Part shown: one piece after another, positions 36,720 through 46,595 of the stretch
Layout of the letters: every line of letters begins with the position of its first letter
How positions within the stretch are numbered: the first letter of the stretch is position 1
Assembly (NCBI GenBank): GCA_937951345.1
Contig: CALFCF010000016.1
Span: 18,324-82,323, forward strand
DNA from: an uncultured Granulosicoccaceae bacterium
GTDB taxonomy: Bacteria > Pseudomonadota > Gammaproteobacteria > Granulosicoccales > Granulosicoccaceae
Direction: 5' to 3'
Length of the DNA stretch: 64,000 nucleotides
Position numbers and translations under genes: made by a program
The notes under the pieces: generated by a model
Database searches by the model: none
Told to the model about the DNA's origin: nothing
The model's input: the letters and a program-made list of their open reading frames with translations, nothing else

Positions 36720-37784
36720 CTAGTAAGCTACCAGTTCAACGCGCCGGTTCCTGCTTCGTCCTTCTGACGTTGCGTTTGAATCGATCGGTTGTGATTCTCC
36801 CATCGCCTGAGGCGTCATACGCCCGGCGTTCACTCCCGCACTGCTTAGATAGTCAAGCACAGCGTCTGCACGTCGTTGTGATAACGCCTGGTTGTAACCA
36901 TCCGAACCAATACTATCGGTATGCGCACTGATACTGACCGGTGCGTTATCACATTCTGCCAATGTCGCTGCAACGTCATCGAGAATGTTTTGCGCAGTTG
37001 CTGTCAGAGCTGATGAATCAAACTCAAAATTAACACCGTCAAGCGAACCGGCAAAATCACTACACTCGTCATATGCCACCTGTTGCGGCTGAGCAGCTTC
37101 TGATACGGGTTCCGGTGCAGGCGCCTCAGCTATTTCAATCGGACGACTTTCAGCACGTCTTCCGGTACGGTAAACCACACCAACCTGCGCATACTGAGCA
37201 TCGTGGTCAAATTGCACACCTTCAGCCCGAATACCCAATCCACGGCGCGTCATATACTCCATACCGGCACCAACTACCACATTCGCGTGATCTCTGATTT
37301 CACCGGCAAAACTACCTTCGTTGTCGTGCTCAACCAAGCCAACACCAAGCCGACCATAAGGGCTGAGGCCACTGCGCTTAAAGTTGTCACGGTTTTTACC
37401 TGCATATACCAGCGCACTGGCACCGTGAGCATGATAATTAATGCGGCCTCCCTGAGAGAATCCTGCACTACCGAGATCTGCAGAGTGGAGTTCCACTGCA
37501 AGCATTCGGTTTATATCTGCGCCAATCGTAACTTGTCCTGCTGGCTCAACGCGATCATCCTGATCCAGAGTCGCGAGGAAACGGTCATCAGGTTCTAACC
37601 TACTCGCACCGATACCGGTGCTGGCATAAAAATGCCGTTGCAAACCACTGTCAGCCCTAGCCTGTCCAAGCGCTGGATCTGAATTGCCACTAATCGGGCT
37701 TGTTGTCGAACAACCAACTCCCAGTATTGAAGAAGCCACAAAGAGAACAGCTACGTTCAACCTCGTGGAGATAAATGTTTTCAT
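36720..37784 (-). CDS. OmpA-family outer-membrane lipoprotein, paralogue 2
   Basis: About 354 residues from the ATG at 37784, chosen because a signal peptide starts there; an ATG nine codons upstream adds unrelated residues. Lipobox ILGVGCS. The same layout as its neighbour at 35195: barrel-like N-terminal half (ELHSADLGSAGFSQGGRINY, GASALVYAGKNRDNFKRS) and C-terminal OmpA domain (SAHTDSIGSDGYNQALSQRRADAVLDYL, SRNRRVEL). The two proteins share long identical stretches and clearly arose by duplication; their middles and linkers differ. Confidence 0.88.
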   Translation of the reverse strand: MKTFISTRLNVAVLFVASSILGVGCSTTSPISGNSDPALGQARADSGLQRHFYASTGIGASRLEPDDRFLATLDQDDRVEPAGQVTIGADINRMLAVELHSADLGSAGFSQGGRINYHAHGASALVYAGKNRDNFKRSGLSPYGRLGVGLVEHDNEGSFAGEIRDHANVVVGAGMEYMTRRGLGIRAEGVQFDHDAQYAQVGVVYRTGRRAESRPIEIAEAPAPEPVSEAAQPQQVAYDECSDFAGSLDGVNFEFDSSALTATAQNILDDVAATLAECDNAPVSISAHTDSIGSDGYNQALSQRRADAVLDYLSSAGVNAGRMTPQAMGESQPIDSNATSEGRSRNRRVELVAY

Positions 37785-37955
37785 GTTTGTATCCCTGGTT
37801 ATGTCGCCCATTCATTAGCACGGGCTTGCAGGGGCAAAACTGTGAGCAAGTAGCCGACCACACCACGGAACAATTCTTCTATGCGCTACGCAAAATATCT
37901 AATTGGTAACACAAGACAGGGATAAGACTGAACTCTTGTTCAGTTAAAAGGCAGG

Positions 37956-39368
37956 TTATTGCTGCGTATAGAGTACGCCACCCTCGTGCATGAAATTCTC
38001 CCACGCAAACCAATAAGAAATATGACCAGGTAAACGGGCACGACGTACTGGTTGAGCTGTCTGTTGGTTTACATCAGAGCTAACTGTCAAGAATTCTTCA
38101 TCCAATAACCATTTATCTTTTTGCGTTACCAGATTCCCGTCAGCAGACAGTGAAAACACCTCGTCGTCTTCGCGAGCATACGCACGCACGGTTCGCGTGG
38201 AAGCATCGCCGATCAATACGATCGGCGTGCTGCCCAGTTTATCGTTGATGATGGGCATTTCGTTGAACGCTTTTAGCGGCCAGGCTTTGCTGGCAGCAAA
38301 CTGCCGCATTGCGAATACATAGTCCTTACGCAGCAAGTCGCTTTCATCCTGCACTACCGCCGGAAACATTAAACCGGGACTGGCAAAGTAGTCGTGATAG
38401 ACGAATCCGGAGTCATAGTTGCGGATATAACCTGTATCAAGTGACAGGACAGTGGTATCCGGATGCAATTCACGCCACTTTGTCCAACTGGTGATTGAAA
38501 CCGGTAGAGTTTTCAGTTTTACGCCCTGATCAACAAGCGGCCCGATAACCGGCTCACCGGTGAACTGATTCCATACGCTGTTGGTTTGCCGGTCAAACAT
38601 TAATTTGTTGGAACGGTACAAAAGGCCGGTTGATCCGAACACAAATGGCTCAGAGCGCCCTGCCACATGTGTTTCGTATAAAATACCGGAGCCACATAGT
38701 GTGCAGTAAGCCAGCGCAACCGGGACGCCTCCGATTACATCATTAAACATTTCGTGCCAGCCCATAATTCTCAAAGGATATGCACGTGCGTCATCGTTAA
38801 TCTCAATACCGAAAACGAGGTCAGACCCAAGTAGGTAGTCAGCTTCATCAGCTTTGATCATGCTGGCTGAATCAAGAGATGGAATATCATCATACTGGGC
38901 CCCACCCCACACGATTTCTTCTAACCGGATACGCATGTTCTCCCGGTTTCCAAAGGGAGGTTTGAATAAATCAAGAAAACGTGCATCGGTATTACCAAGA
39001 AAGCGCAGCTTGAGATCACGGTAACTTGGATGAGGAATCACTTCCGGATGCCGCTCCTGCCAGTTATAGGCCTCATGCCAGTGAGTGATTTGTTCGCCCG
39101 TCAGCTCAGACAACGCCTTAGCAATATGCACATTGGAGCCGGTCCAGCGCATGGCCAGTACAAAAGTCGGAATAAGGCTTTTATCTTTTAAAGCAGCTAA
39201 TTTCTCGACGATTGATTTTTTTCGAGCGCCCTGCTCGACAAACATGTCGAGACTGAGCCCGGCTACATCCAGGTTGCCATCTGCGTGGGTAAAAGTACCC
39301 CACAGCAAACTACAACAAAGTAGACAAATCGAATTCAATCTAGCTACACGACAGCTGTGTCTACTCAT
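37956..39368 (-). CDS. DUF3179 exported protein
   Basis: A 470-residue protein with a signal peptide (ICLLCCSLLWGTFTHA). The DUF3179 domain is recognisable: RAYPLRIMGWHEMFNDVIGGVPVALAYCTLCGSGILYE with the conserved C-x-x-C-x-S/G-like pair, FGSTGLLYRSNKLMFDRQTNSVWNQFTGE and the C-terminal ASKAWPLKAFNEMP. Function is unknown; the cysteine pair and His might bind metal. It lies alone between a paralogous OmpA gene and a porin. Confidence 0.87.
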   Translation of the reverse strand: MSRHSCRVARLNSICLLCCSLLWGTFTHADGNLDVAGLSLDMFVEQGARKKSIVEKLAALKDKSLIPTFVLAMRWTGSNVHIAKALSELTGEQITHWHEAYNWQERHPEVIPHPSYRDLKLRFLGNTDARFLDLFKPPFGNRENMRIRLEEIVWGGAQYDDIPSLDSASMIKADEADYLLGSDLVFGIEINDDARAYPLRIMGWHEMFNDVIGGVPVALAYCTLCGSGILYETHVAGRSEPFVFGSTGLLYRSNKLMFDRQTNSVWNQFTGEPVIGPLVDQGVKLKTLPVSITSWTKWRELHPDTTVLSLDTGYIRNYDSGFVYHDYFASPGLMFPAVVQDESDLLRKDYVFAMRQFAASKAWPLKAFNEMPIINDKLGSTPIVLIGDASTRTVRAYAREDDEVFSLSADGNLVTQKDKWLLDEEFLTVSSDVNQQTAQPVRRARLPGHISYWFAWENFMHEGGVLYTQQ

Positions 39369-39560
39369 AGTCTGACGACAATATGACCAACGATTTCAAT
39401 ACGACAGCTGGTGCGGGTAATGATTCAAATCAGGGTTCCCACTGCGAGCCATCAGTAGTATTAATGTGTAGTACCAGCGTTCAAGGTATACGCCAGACAG
39501 ACCAGAGAAATAAGATCAAATACAACCTGGTTTATTTATGTAAAAAATTTTAGACAAGAA

Positions 39561-39587
39561 AAAAGCACCCACAATGTAGGTGCTTTT
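39561..39587 (-). terminator. Rho-independent terminator of the porin gene
   Basis: AAAAGCACC/GGTGCTTTT stem with a nine-base loop; the T-run falls on both strands. It lies about 80 bases past the porin stop. Confidence 0.85.
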
Positions 39588-39667
39588 TCATTCGCTAGAT
39601 TCAGACCCGGTTTAAGAGTCATAAATACCGCATTTCAGTTCAGGACATTTTCAATATGCCCAGAGAC

Positions 39668-40639
39668 TTAGTACTTATAGCGGAATCCAGCGTAAGTTGC
39701 GCTCAGCGATGCACCATCACCGTTGTCAAAATTCTGCACCCCGCCGTAGATGTCAACTTGTTTGGTAGCCTTGTATTCCGCACCAAATCCCATGAACTCG
39801 TTCTCACCATCAATGCCGTGCTCACCAAAGTCTACGGAGAGGTTTAGCTTACCAATAGCGTATCCCAGACCCACCTGGAACTGTTCCGTCTCATTAGCTT
39901 CGATGGCAGCTTGCTGTGAAGTAAACGAGTAGTATCCACTCAGACCAAATTTGAATTTATAGCCGATACCTAACATCGTTCTATCACCGGCACCGGTTTC
40001 GGTGTTGGCAAAACCCGCTACTGCTGTCAGCTTGCCCGGACCTATTCCTCGCTTGAAACGTGCGGCGAGTTCAGACCGCTCACCATTAGTCAAACTGGCA
40101 GAGAGTTTCAATCCGCCCAAGCTGGGAGTGTCATAGCGAATGCGGGAGTTACGGCTGAAACCATCATAATAGGTGTAAGCAACATTCGCAGCATTGTCAC
40201 GGTTTAAAACGCCGCGTACTGCGAAGAAAGGCAGGTGACCGCCACCTAGAATGTTACCAGTCACCTGATAACTTACTTCACCTGTGCCGTTCGCTGCACC
40301 GTCACCTTTTCCGAGACTAAATGAACCGAATTTGCCTTTGAATCCAACCTCAGCATAGCGTGTATCGATTGATTCGGAACCATCAAGAGCACCGAAGGAT
40401 TGGTTTTCTTGGATTTGTATCTCGTATCGAGTAAACACAGTGATACCACCCAACTTGTGATTTCCCCGAAGCCGGATACGCGAGCCGGTACCAGTGTTGT
40501 CAGCGATTTCTGGATTTTCCACATCCCCGCCAAACAGCAGCACAGGTGATACCTGACCGCTAAGGCTCAGATCCGCATTTGCGGACAATGGAAGTAATCC
40601 AGCTGCTGCTGCAGCAATAACAATCTTTAGCTTTCCCAT
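39668..40639 (-). CDS. Gram-negative porin
   Basis: A 323-residue outer-membrane porin. Signal peptide MGKLKIVIAAAAAGLLPLSANA, then beta strands with alternating hydrophobic residues: LSLSGQVSPVLLFG, SRIRLRGNHKLGGITVFTRYEIQIQ, GKFGSFSLGKGDGAANG, and a C-terminal strand ending in FRYKY. The barrel signature (Gly-rich turns, aromatic C-terminus) is clear, although the last residue is Tyr rather than the more usual Phe. The ribosome binding site GGAG lies 12 bases before the start. General diffusion of small solutes is the expected role; ion preference unknown. Confidence 0.9.
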   Translation of the reverse strand: MGKLKIVIAAAAAGLLPLSANADLSLSGQVSPVLLFGGDVENPEIADNTGTGSRIRLRGNHKLGGITVFTRYEIQIQENQSFGALDGSESIDTRYAEVGFKGKFGSFSLGKGDGAANGTGEVSYQVTGNILGGGHLPFFAVRGVLNRDNAANVAYTYYDGFSRNSRIRYDTPSLGGLKLSASLTNGERSELAARFKRGIGPGKLTAVAGFANTETGAGDRTMLGIGYKFKFGLSGYYSFTSQQAAIEANETEQFQVGLGYAIGKLNLSVDFGEHGIDGENEFMGFGAEYKATKQVDIYGGVQNFDNGDGASLSATYAGFRYKY

Positions 40640-41619
40640 AAGTCACCTGCTCCAAGTGTTTACATTACTGTGGGCTTTGCTGTTGCCCGAGTTTATTGAA
40701 CCTGAAAATGCGCACTCGCCAGATAATCGGGAGGCATGACGTTTTGTCCTATGTCTCCAAAAAACAACAACGCCGCATTACCCCTTGTATTTAGTAAGAG
40801 AAATTAAATGCGTCAAGAAAAAATGCAAAATCTGTCAAATTTCATGAATTCACGGACTTTCTGCGTCAATTTGACGCCATATGCATGTCGGGAATACTAC
40901 AAAACGCATATCAAACGCAATTACGACGACTTCCTGCAATAGATTCACTGGAAAGCTGTTTAGTGGCCACATAGTGCACGAAAGAGCGTGCTAAGCACTG
41001 TCAATACGCCAGATCGTGACAAACAGGAACTGACCAAAAGAATAGCTTGTTGGCTTGATACAACTCAGGGAGGCGTGTAACCGGTCTGTCCCGTGGAACA
41101 TCGAGCGAAGCATGCGCTCTTTACGACTTGTTTTAGCAGCTTTCAGTGAAAATCGCAGGGCAACTCAAACTGCGCTTGAAAACAGCTGTCCGCATCACTT
41201 TTCAAGCGTGGAACTCCATGACAAATAGAGTGATTCAATACGCGCTTGGGCAGATAGTTCGGACTTAGATGCATTCAGATTTGAAGCTGGTACACATATA
41301 TAAAAACGACAAGTATCTTTGATCCCATTGATAAATAATTATCATCACTTGATTGCCAGCAATTAACGAATGTGTCACCGATAGCGGCGGCACTTTCCCT
41401 TGCTGAGTGCATCCAATCGAATGACTATCAACGAAAACGGTAGATGTAGTATGCCTGTTTGATCCGGAACACTGATTTGATCCGGATCCTCTCTTGTAAA
41501 TGAGAAACATTAGGCAAGCAATCAGGGAACAAATATTTGTTCAGCAAACATACAGGCCTTGTTATCCATCATGCCACTACCATTTAAAAAATGGTCAGTA
41601 CTCATATCGAGAGGTAACT
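40640..41619. other. Intergenic region (about 980 bp)
   Basis: Between the porin (minus) and the small exported protein gene (plus). I see no gene with family resemblance. A few short frames (for example 41112-41228) look random. Repeated GATCCGGA occurs twice near 41459-41490. The porin promoter and the one for the next gene should be here. Confidence 0.45.
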
Positions 41620-42012
41620 ATGCAATTCAATTTAATTGAGAAAATTTCCGATCCGACGAGATCCGGAAAAACAAACATTCGTCACTTCATACAAAGCTCA
41701 TGTCTGGCTGTCTTTTTGACAGTAACACTAGCGGTGTTTTCAGCACCGACATACGCACATCAAGGCTATGGTCACGGCAAGCCACTGCTCTACTATGGAT
41801 TGGTTCATCATTTTAATCATGGATATCGCTATAACAAGCGTCACCACGGTTACAGACAAAAAAATAAACGTTACGGATCGTACGGATACCGGCAGCGTCA
41901 CTACGGAAATTACCGCAATCAAGGGCACCGGGGAGATCGGTATTCTGACAGGCGACGATACAGCTACAGAAACAATAGGGGTATCGATCACGGACGTTTC
42001 AGACGACACTAA
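41620..42012 (+). CDS. His/Arg/Tyr-rich exported protein (130 aa)
   Basis: The ATG at 41620 is chosen because GAGAGG lies six bases before it; an earlier ATG in the same frame has no such site. A signal peptide (hydrophobic core SSCLAVFLTVTLAVFSA) ends near TYAHQG. The mature part of about 85 residues is extremely basic and aromatic: HH, RR, GYR and Y repeats, with few acidic residues. I do not recognise the family; the composition suggests metal, nucleic-acid or envelope binding. A strong hairpin follows about 90 bases later. Confidence 0.7.
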   Translation: MQFNLIEKISDPTRSGKTNIRHFIQSSCLAVFLTVTLAVFSAPTYAHQGYGHGKPLLYYGLVHHFNHGYRYNKRHHGYRQKNKRYGSYGYRQRHYGNYRNQGHRGDRYSDRRRYSYRNNRGIDHGRFRRH

Positions 42013-42100
42013 GTTCAGAGAACACCTAGTCTCAGAGAGCACTTAGTTTCAGACGGCAGCTGATTTTAGACAGCAGTAAAGTACGATCGTCTGTTGTACA

Positions 42101-42126
42101 ACAACCACTGCGTGTGCAGTGGTTGT
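42101..42126. terminator. Perfect 11-bp hairpin, possible terminator
   Basis: ACAACCACTGC and GCAGTGGTTGT with loop GTGT. It lies between convergent genes (about 90 bases after the exported protein and 180 bases before the aminotransferase end). The sequence after it, TAAGCTC on the plus strand, has no T-run, so it may act as a weak bidirectional terminator or mRNA 3'-end structure. Confidence 0.5.
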
Positions 42127-42307
42127 TAAGCTCGCACTGTTTGCAGCAAGTTAAATGCAATCAAAAAAGAAACACAAATAAACTGCTACCGACACTAAAT
42201 TCCAAAAAACTCGATATTCTGAGCAAATTTACGCTGCACACGATCTTATTCGAAAGCATATTTGAAAGCGAAGCAATACTATTGTCAGAGCTATGAAAGG
42301 ATCAGAG

Positions 42308-43684
42308 TTAGTTGAGCAAATGTTTAATATCGCTGATCGCAGCAGTGATACTCTCATGCAGCACAGCATAGATCTCGTCAATTTGTTTAATCGTTAGAAT
42401 TAATGGCGGTGATAAAACGATCATCGCACCAAGAGGTCTGACGATTAAACCACGCGCTTGCGCATGTTTGGACACCAACATGCCAATTGCAACATCTTCA
42501 TCAAAATATTGTTTGTTGTCTTTATTTCGAACAAACTCCAACCCCATCATAAAATGACTGCCACGCACGTCACCAACAATATCCAATTCAGCAAGCTTTC
42601 GTAGCGATGATTCAAAGTAAGGCCCAACTTCCAATACATGTTCACAGATTTTCTCGTTTTCAATGATATCCAGATTGGCAAGTGCGGCTGCGCAACAGGC
42701 AGGGTGGCCTGAATAGGTCATACCGTGCAGGAATTTATTACCTTTTGCACTAATCACCTCATGTATCTCATCAGATAAAAAAGTCGCTGAAATCGGCTGA
42801 TATCCGGAAGACAGTCCTTTAGCGGTTGTGATCATATCAGGCTGGATATTGAATACAGTCTCCGACGCAAACATGGCGCCCAACCGGCCAAAAGCGGTAA
42901 CAACTTCGTCAGAAATCAATTTGATGTCATAGTTTCTGCATACTTCAGCGGTTCGATTATGGTATCCGTCAGGAGGCACAAGAACACCACCGGCGCCCAT
43001 GATCGGTTCTGCAATAAACGCAGCGATATTCTCAACACCAATCTTTTCGATATCACGCACCATTTCATCTATTAAAAAGTCGCAGAACTCGGCACCAGTC
43101 ATATCAGCATCATGATGATAAGCACAAGGAGAAGATAAAAAATGCACAAACTCATCCGCTGATTCCCATCCAGCACGATACACAGGTGTTGTTAGTGCAA
43201 TCGCTAAATGCGTTGAACCATGATAGGCACCTATGCGAGACAAAATTTTCTTTTTCTTATAGTTACCCAGTCTGTTCTGATAGTAATGAAGAATTCGAAC
43301 AGCGGTGTCATTTGCTACTGAACCTGAATTACCAAAATAAACGGTATTCAGATTGGTTGGCGTTAATGCTGTAAGTCGAGCGGCCAGTTCCGCTGCACCC
43401 GGGTGCGTGAGATTGTAGAACGTTGAAAAATAATCCAGCGTTTTTAATTGCTCAGCTACGGCATCTGCAATTTCTTTACGACCGTGACCAACGTTGACAC
43501 ACCAGAGGCCAGCCATTCCATCAAGGAACCGCTCACCTTTCTCATTGTAAACATAAGCACCTTCCGCCTGAGATATGACAGTGCGGGCACCAGCATGTGT
43601 TAATGATTCAAGGTCTGAAAACGAATGAATCAGATGGGCGTCCTGCTCAAGAATGACGTCAGTTCTATCGTTTTTTATTTCCAT
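42308..43684 (-). CDS. Class III aminotransferase (putrescine/omega-amino type)
   Basis: A 458-residue PLP enzyme. Conserved motifs: GMAGLWCVNVGHG near the start, YFGNSGSVANDTAVRIL, the glycine-rich AYHGSTH, the cofactor Asp in LISDEVVTAFGRLG and the PLP-lysine in TTAKGLSSGYQP. The layout and length match the aminotransferases that use putrescine, beta-alanine or diaminobutyrate with pyruvate (SpuC/DoeD-type). It is divergent from the Rieske gene and next to a polyamine-type ABC importer, which favours an amine substrate. Confidence 0.85.
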   Translation of the reverse strand: MEIKNDRTDVILEQDAHLIHSFSDLESLTHAGARTVISQAEGAYVYNEKGERFLDGMAGLWCVNVGHGRKEIADAVAEQLKTLDYFSTFYNLTHPGAAELAARLTALTPTNLNTVYFGNSGSVANDTAVRILHYYQNRLGNYKKKKILSRIGAYHGSTHLAIALTTPVYRAGWESADEFVHFLSSPCAYHHDADMTGAEFCDFLIDEMVRDIEKIGVENIAAFIAEPIMGAGGVLVPPDGYHNRTAEVCRNYDIKLISDEVVTAFGRLGAMFASETVFNIQPDMITTAKGLSSGYQPISATFLSDEIHEVISAKGNKFLHGMTYSGHPACCAAALANLDIIENEKICEHVLEVGPYFESSLRKLAELDIVGDVRGSHFMMGLEFVRNKDNKQYFDEDVAIGMLVSKHAQARGLIVRPLGAMIVLSPPLILTIKQIDEIYAVLHESITAAISDIKHLLN

Positions 43685-44042
43685 GGAAACTACAGCTCAT
43701 TGAATATAGGAAATTTTCAGATTGCGATCACAACACAGCCCGAATGGTTAATTAAACATTACATCAATATTTGTATAGTAATCGAATACCGATGCAAGCC
43801 GATGCAAAGAGACACTTGCCAGTACGCGTCGGCGCTGTAACAAACGTCATTTGCAGTGCTTCAAACAGATATTCATGGCGTTTATCACGCATGAAAAAAC
43901 ATCCTTTGCTCTTGGACAGACAGGATTATACAATCCTCTGCAGCGATCGATCGCACCGTTCATGGCGACGCACCGCCAAAAGTCAATTACTAAGGTAACT
44001 TAGAATCACCGTGACATACCTGCGAACATAACTGAAAAAACA
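43685..44042. other. Divergent promoter region of aminotransferase and Rieske genes
   Basis: About 360 bases between two divergent genes; both promoters should be here. No recognisable operator, riboswitch or gene. Frames on the plus strand look random. Confidence 0.45.
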
Positions 44043-45227
44043 GTGACCAATAAACCTACAACCGAAACAGAAAACCGCAAGAGTGACTATCTACCTCCGT
44101 GGACGTACCAATCAGACTCATTTCTTCAACTTGAAATCGATTACCTCTTTAAACGTAATTGGTTACTCGCGGGACATATCAGCGACGTGTCGAAACCAGG
44201 AGACTACCTGACATTCGATGCGTTTGACGAACAAGTCCTGGTTATACGCGATCGTGCAGGTGAACTGAATGCATTCTTTAACCTGTGTCAACACAGAGGC
44301 GGTCGAATTCTGGATCAGTCAACCGGACACTGTAAAGGTGCAATGACCTGCCCGTTTCACGGTTGGAGCTATGACTTGAATGGCAAACTCCTGAACGTCC
44401 CTCGGGCTGACACGTTTAAAGCATCAGATATTACCTCGGTGAGCTTACGCCCAGTCGACATGGAAATCTGGATGGGTTTTATTTTTATTCGACTGCAGGC
44501 CGGTTGCCAGTCAGTGGCAGAGCAACTTGCACCAATTGCTGATGAAGTTCTTAACTACCAACCGGAATTAATGGAACCTTATCTACCTGCCAGTGAAGAG
44601 TTAAAACCGTTTAACTGGAAATGCATTCACGACATAGACAACGAGGGCTACCACGTGCCGATAGGTCATCCGGCATTACATGAACTCTACGGTGAGACCT
44701 ATAAAGACACCATTGAAAATGAAATCATGGTTGCACGTGGCACGATCAGCGATCGAATCGCCCGGAGTTGGAGTGTTCGGCACTATCAAAAACTGCTGCC
44801 AGCGTTTGATCATCTGCCCGCACAACGACAACGGATTTGGTTCTACTTTAATTTCTATCCAAATCTGATTTTCGGTTTTTATCCGGACATGATGGAAATT
44901 TACATGACCATCCCTGAATCAATCGACACAACACGCTACATATCACGCACTTATGCACTACCCGACAAACGCCCGGAAACCCGTGCCAGCCGCTATCTGA
45001 ATGTCAGGATAAACACAGAAACCGCCGACGAAGACGATGCTTTTGTGGCTGCACTGCAAAAAGGTATGCTATCCACTGCATGGCAACCACCGCGCCTTTC
45101 AACTCTCGAGGAAGGAGTGCGTTTCTTTCACCACCGGATTCAACGGGACTTGCCTGTCGGGCAGCTCGAAAAGCCGCCGTTTGAAACAGAAATCCCGAAT
45201 ATAAACAATAAGTTACTAAATTCGTGA
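44043..45227 (+). CDS. Rieske non-haem iron oxygenase, alpha subunit
   Basis: A 394-residue protein. The Rieske [2Fe-2S] site is intact: CQHRGG (first C-x-H) and CPFHGW (C-x-x-H), 18 residues apart. The mononuclear iron site follows: IHDIDNEGYHVPIGHPALHELY supplies Asp, His and His. Such oxygenases act on aromatic acids or demethylate betaines (carnitine, choline, stachydrine) with a separate reductase; no reductase is nearby. The start is a GTG. It heads the operon that continues with a polyamine-type ABC importer, so a quaternary or polyamine substrate is plausible. Confidence 0.87.
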   Translation: MTNKPTTETENRKSDYLPPWTYQSDSFLQLEIDYLFKRNWLLAGHISDVSKPGDYLTFDAFDEQVLVIRDRAGELNAFFNLCQHRGGRILDQSTGHCKGAMTCPFHGWSYDLNGKLLNVPRADTFKASDITSVSLRPVDMEIWMGFIFIRLQAGCQSVAEQLAPIADEVLNYQPELMEPYLPASEELKPFNWKCIHDIDNEGYHVPIGHPALHELYGETYKDTIENEIMVARGTISDRIARSWSVRHYQKLLPAFDHLPAQRQRIWFYFNFYPNLIFGFYPDMMEIYMTIPESIDTTRYISRTYALPDKRPETRASRYLNVRINTETADEDDAFVAALQKGMLSTAWQPPRLSTLEEGVRFFHHRIQRDLPVGQLEKPPFETEIPNINNKLLNS

Positions 45228-45368
45228 ACGATGTTTGTGGCATCCGTCAAAAGCCTGCGCATGCTGATAATCTGCCTTGGCTGATTTCAGCTAACATGAG
45301 GCCACTGGAGCACAAATCACACCCCTGTTATGTGGGTGCTCAGTCTATCCAAAGCTATGGAGCACAAA

Positions 45369-46481
45369 ATGAAAAAGCACCAAACCCTTACACTAACCGC
45401 CGCCTTTGCGGTGATGGCGCAGGGCATCCTGTTCTCAGCGTCCGCTACCGCCGCCGGAACACTGAATGTGTACAACTGGGGCGAGTACATTGGTGAAGAA
45501 ACTATCGCCAACTTCGAAAAGGAATACGACATCAAGGTTACTTATGACAACTATGATTCAGTCGAAACAGCCGATGCAAAATTACTCGCAGGCAGCTCAG
45601 GTTATGACGTAGTCTCGCACTCGGGCACTTCAATCGGTCGATTGATCCCCGCAAATATTTTACAACCCATCGACAAGTCGAAACTTACAAACTACAAGCA
45701 CCTGCGTGCAGATGTACTTGGACAACTAGCGGCCAACTGGGACCCAGACAACAAGTACGTGATCCCCTATATGTGGGGAACACACGGCATTACGTACAAC
45801 GAAGAACTCGTTAAAACAACGCATCCTGATGCACCGATCGGTAGCATGGATCTGATTTTTGATCCCAAGCACATGGAAAAACTAGCCGAATGCGGTGTGT
45901 CTTTTCTTGACTCGCCAACCGATGTTATTCCTATGGCACTGGCTCATCTGGGTCTCGATCCAAGCTCAACGAACCAGGAAGACTACGAAAAAGCCGGTGA
46001 GCTGCTAGCGTCGATCAGACCGTACATCAAAACCTTCGACAACTATGCCTACCAGCGTATGCCGGAGAAGGAATTCTGCGTAGCTGTAACCTGGGGCCCC
46101 GATGGGCTGCTGGCAATGTCAGGTGCTGCCGAAGCGAATACCGGTGTTGTACTTGATTTCCAATTACCGGATGGTGAAGGCAAAGCCAATGTCTGGGTAG
46201 ATGGATGGGTCATTCCGGCGGATGCCGAGAATGTAGAAAATGCGCATCTTTTTCTTGACTACATGATGCGACCTGAAGTTGCTGCCGGTGACAGTAACTT
46301 CACGTGGTATGCAACTGCCAATGAATCAGCGATCCCGCTGATTGACGAGGAAGTCACGAGCAGCCCCGCTGCTTTTCCTTCAGCTGACTCTGTCGAAAAT
46401 ATGTACACATTGAGTGTTATTCCGCCGAAAATTGAGCGTGTCCGTACGCGCGTATGGACTAAGTTTAAAGCGGGTAATTAA
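45369..46481 (+). CDS. potF: Polyamine-type ABC substrate-binding protein (PotF-like)
   Basis: About 370 residues from the ATG at 45369. Signal peptide TLTAAFAVMAQGILFSASATAA. The mature start LNVYNWGEYIGEETIANFEK, DSVETADAKLLAGSSGYDVV, WDPDNKYVIPYMWGTHGITYNEE and YAYQRMPEK are the PotD/PotF pattern. An in-frame ATG 13 codons earlier gives a longer N-terminus. It brings the ligand (putrescine-like) to the permeases PotH/PotI. Confidence 0.85.
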   Translation: MKKHQTLTLTAAFAVMAQGILFSASATAAGTLNVYNWGEYIGEETIANFEKEYDIKVTYDNYDSVETADAKLLAGSSGYDVVSHSGTSIGRLIPANILQPIDKSKLTNYKHLRADVLGQLAANWDPDNKYVIPYMWGTHGITYNEELVKTTHPDAPIGSMDLIFDPKHMEKLAECGVSFLDSPTDVIPMALAHLGLDPSSTNQEDYEKAGELLASIRPYIKTFDNYAYQRMPEKEFCVAVTWGPDGLLAMSGAAEANTGVVLDFQLPDGEGKANVWVDGWVIPADAENVENAHLFLDYMMRPEVAAGDSNFTWYATANESAIPLIDEEVTSSPAAFPSADSVENMYTLSVIPPKIERVRTRVWTKFKAGN

Positions 46482-46595
46482 AAGCGCTTGTTGAATAACC
46501 CATAGCGCAACATCCTGCCGGCGGTGCATCCAATGCACTGCCGGCAGACTTCAACCTTTCCTTCCTGTTTCCCGACAATTTGTTAGTTCAAAGAC

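Noticed and set aside
43771..43998. 75-codon plus-strand frame before the Rieske gene
   Set aside because: Random composition, no start signal and no recognisable motif.
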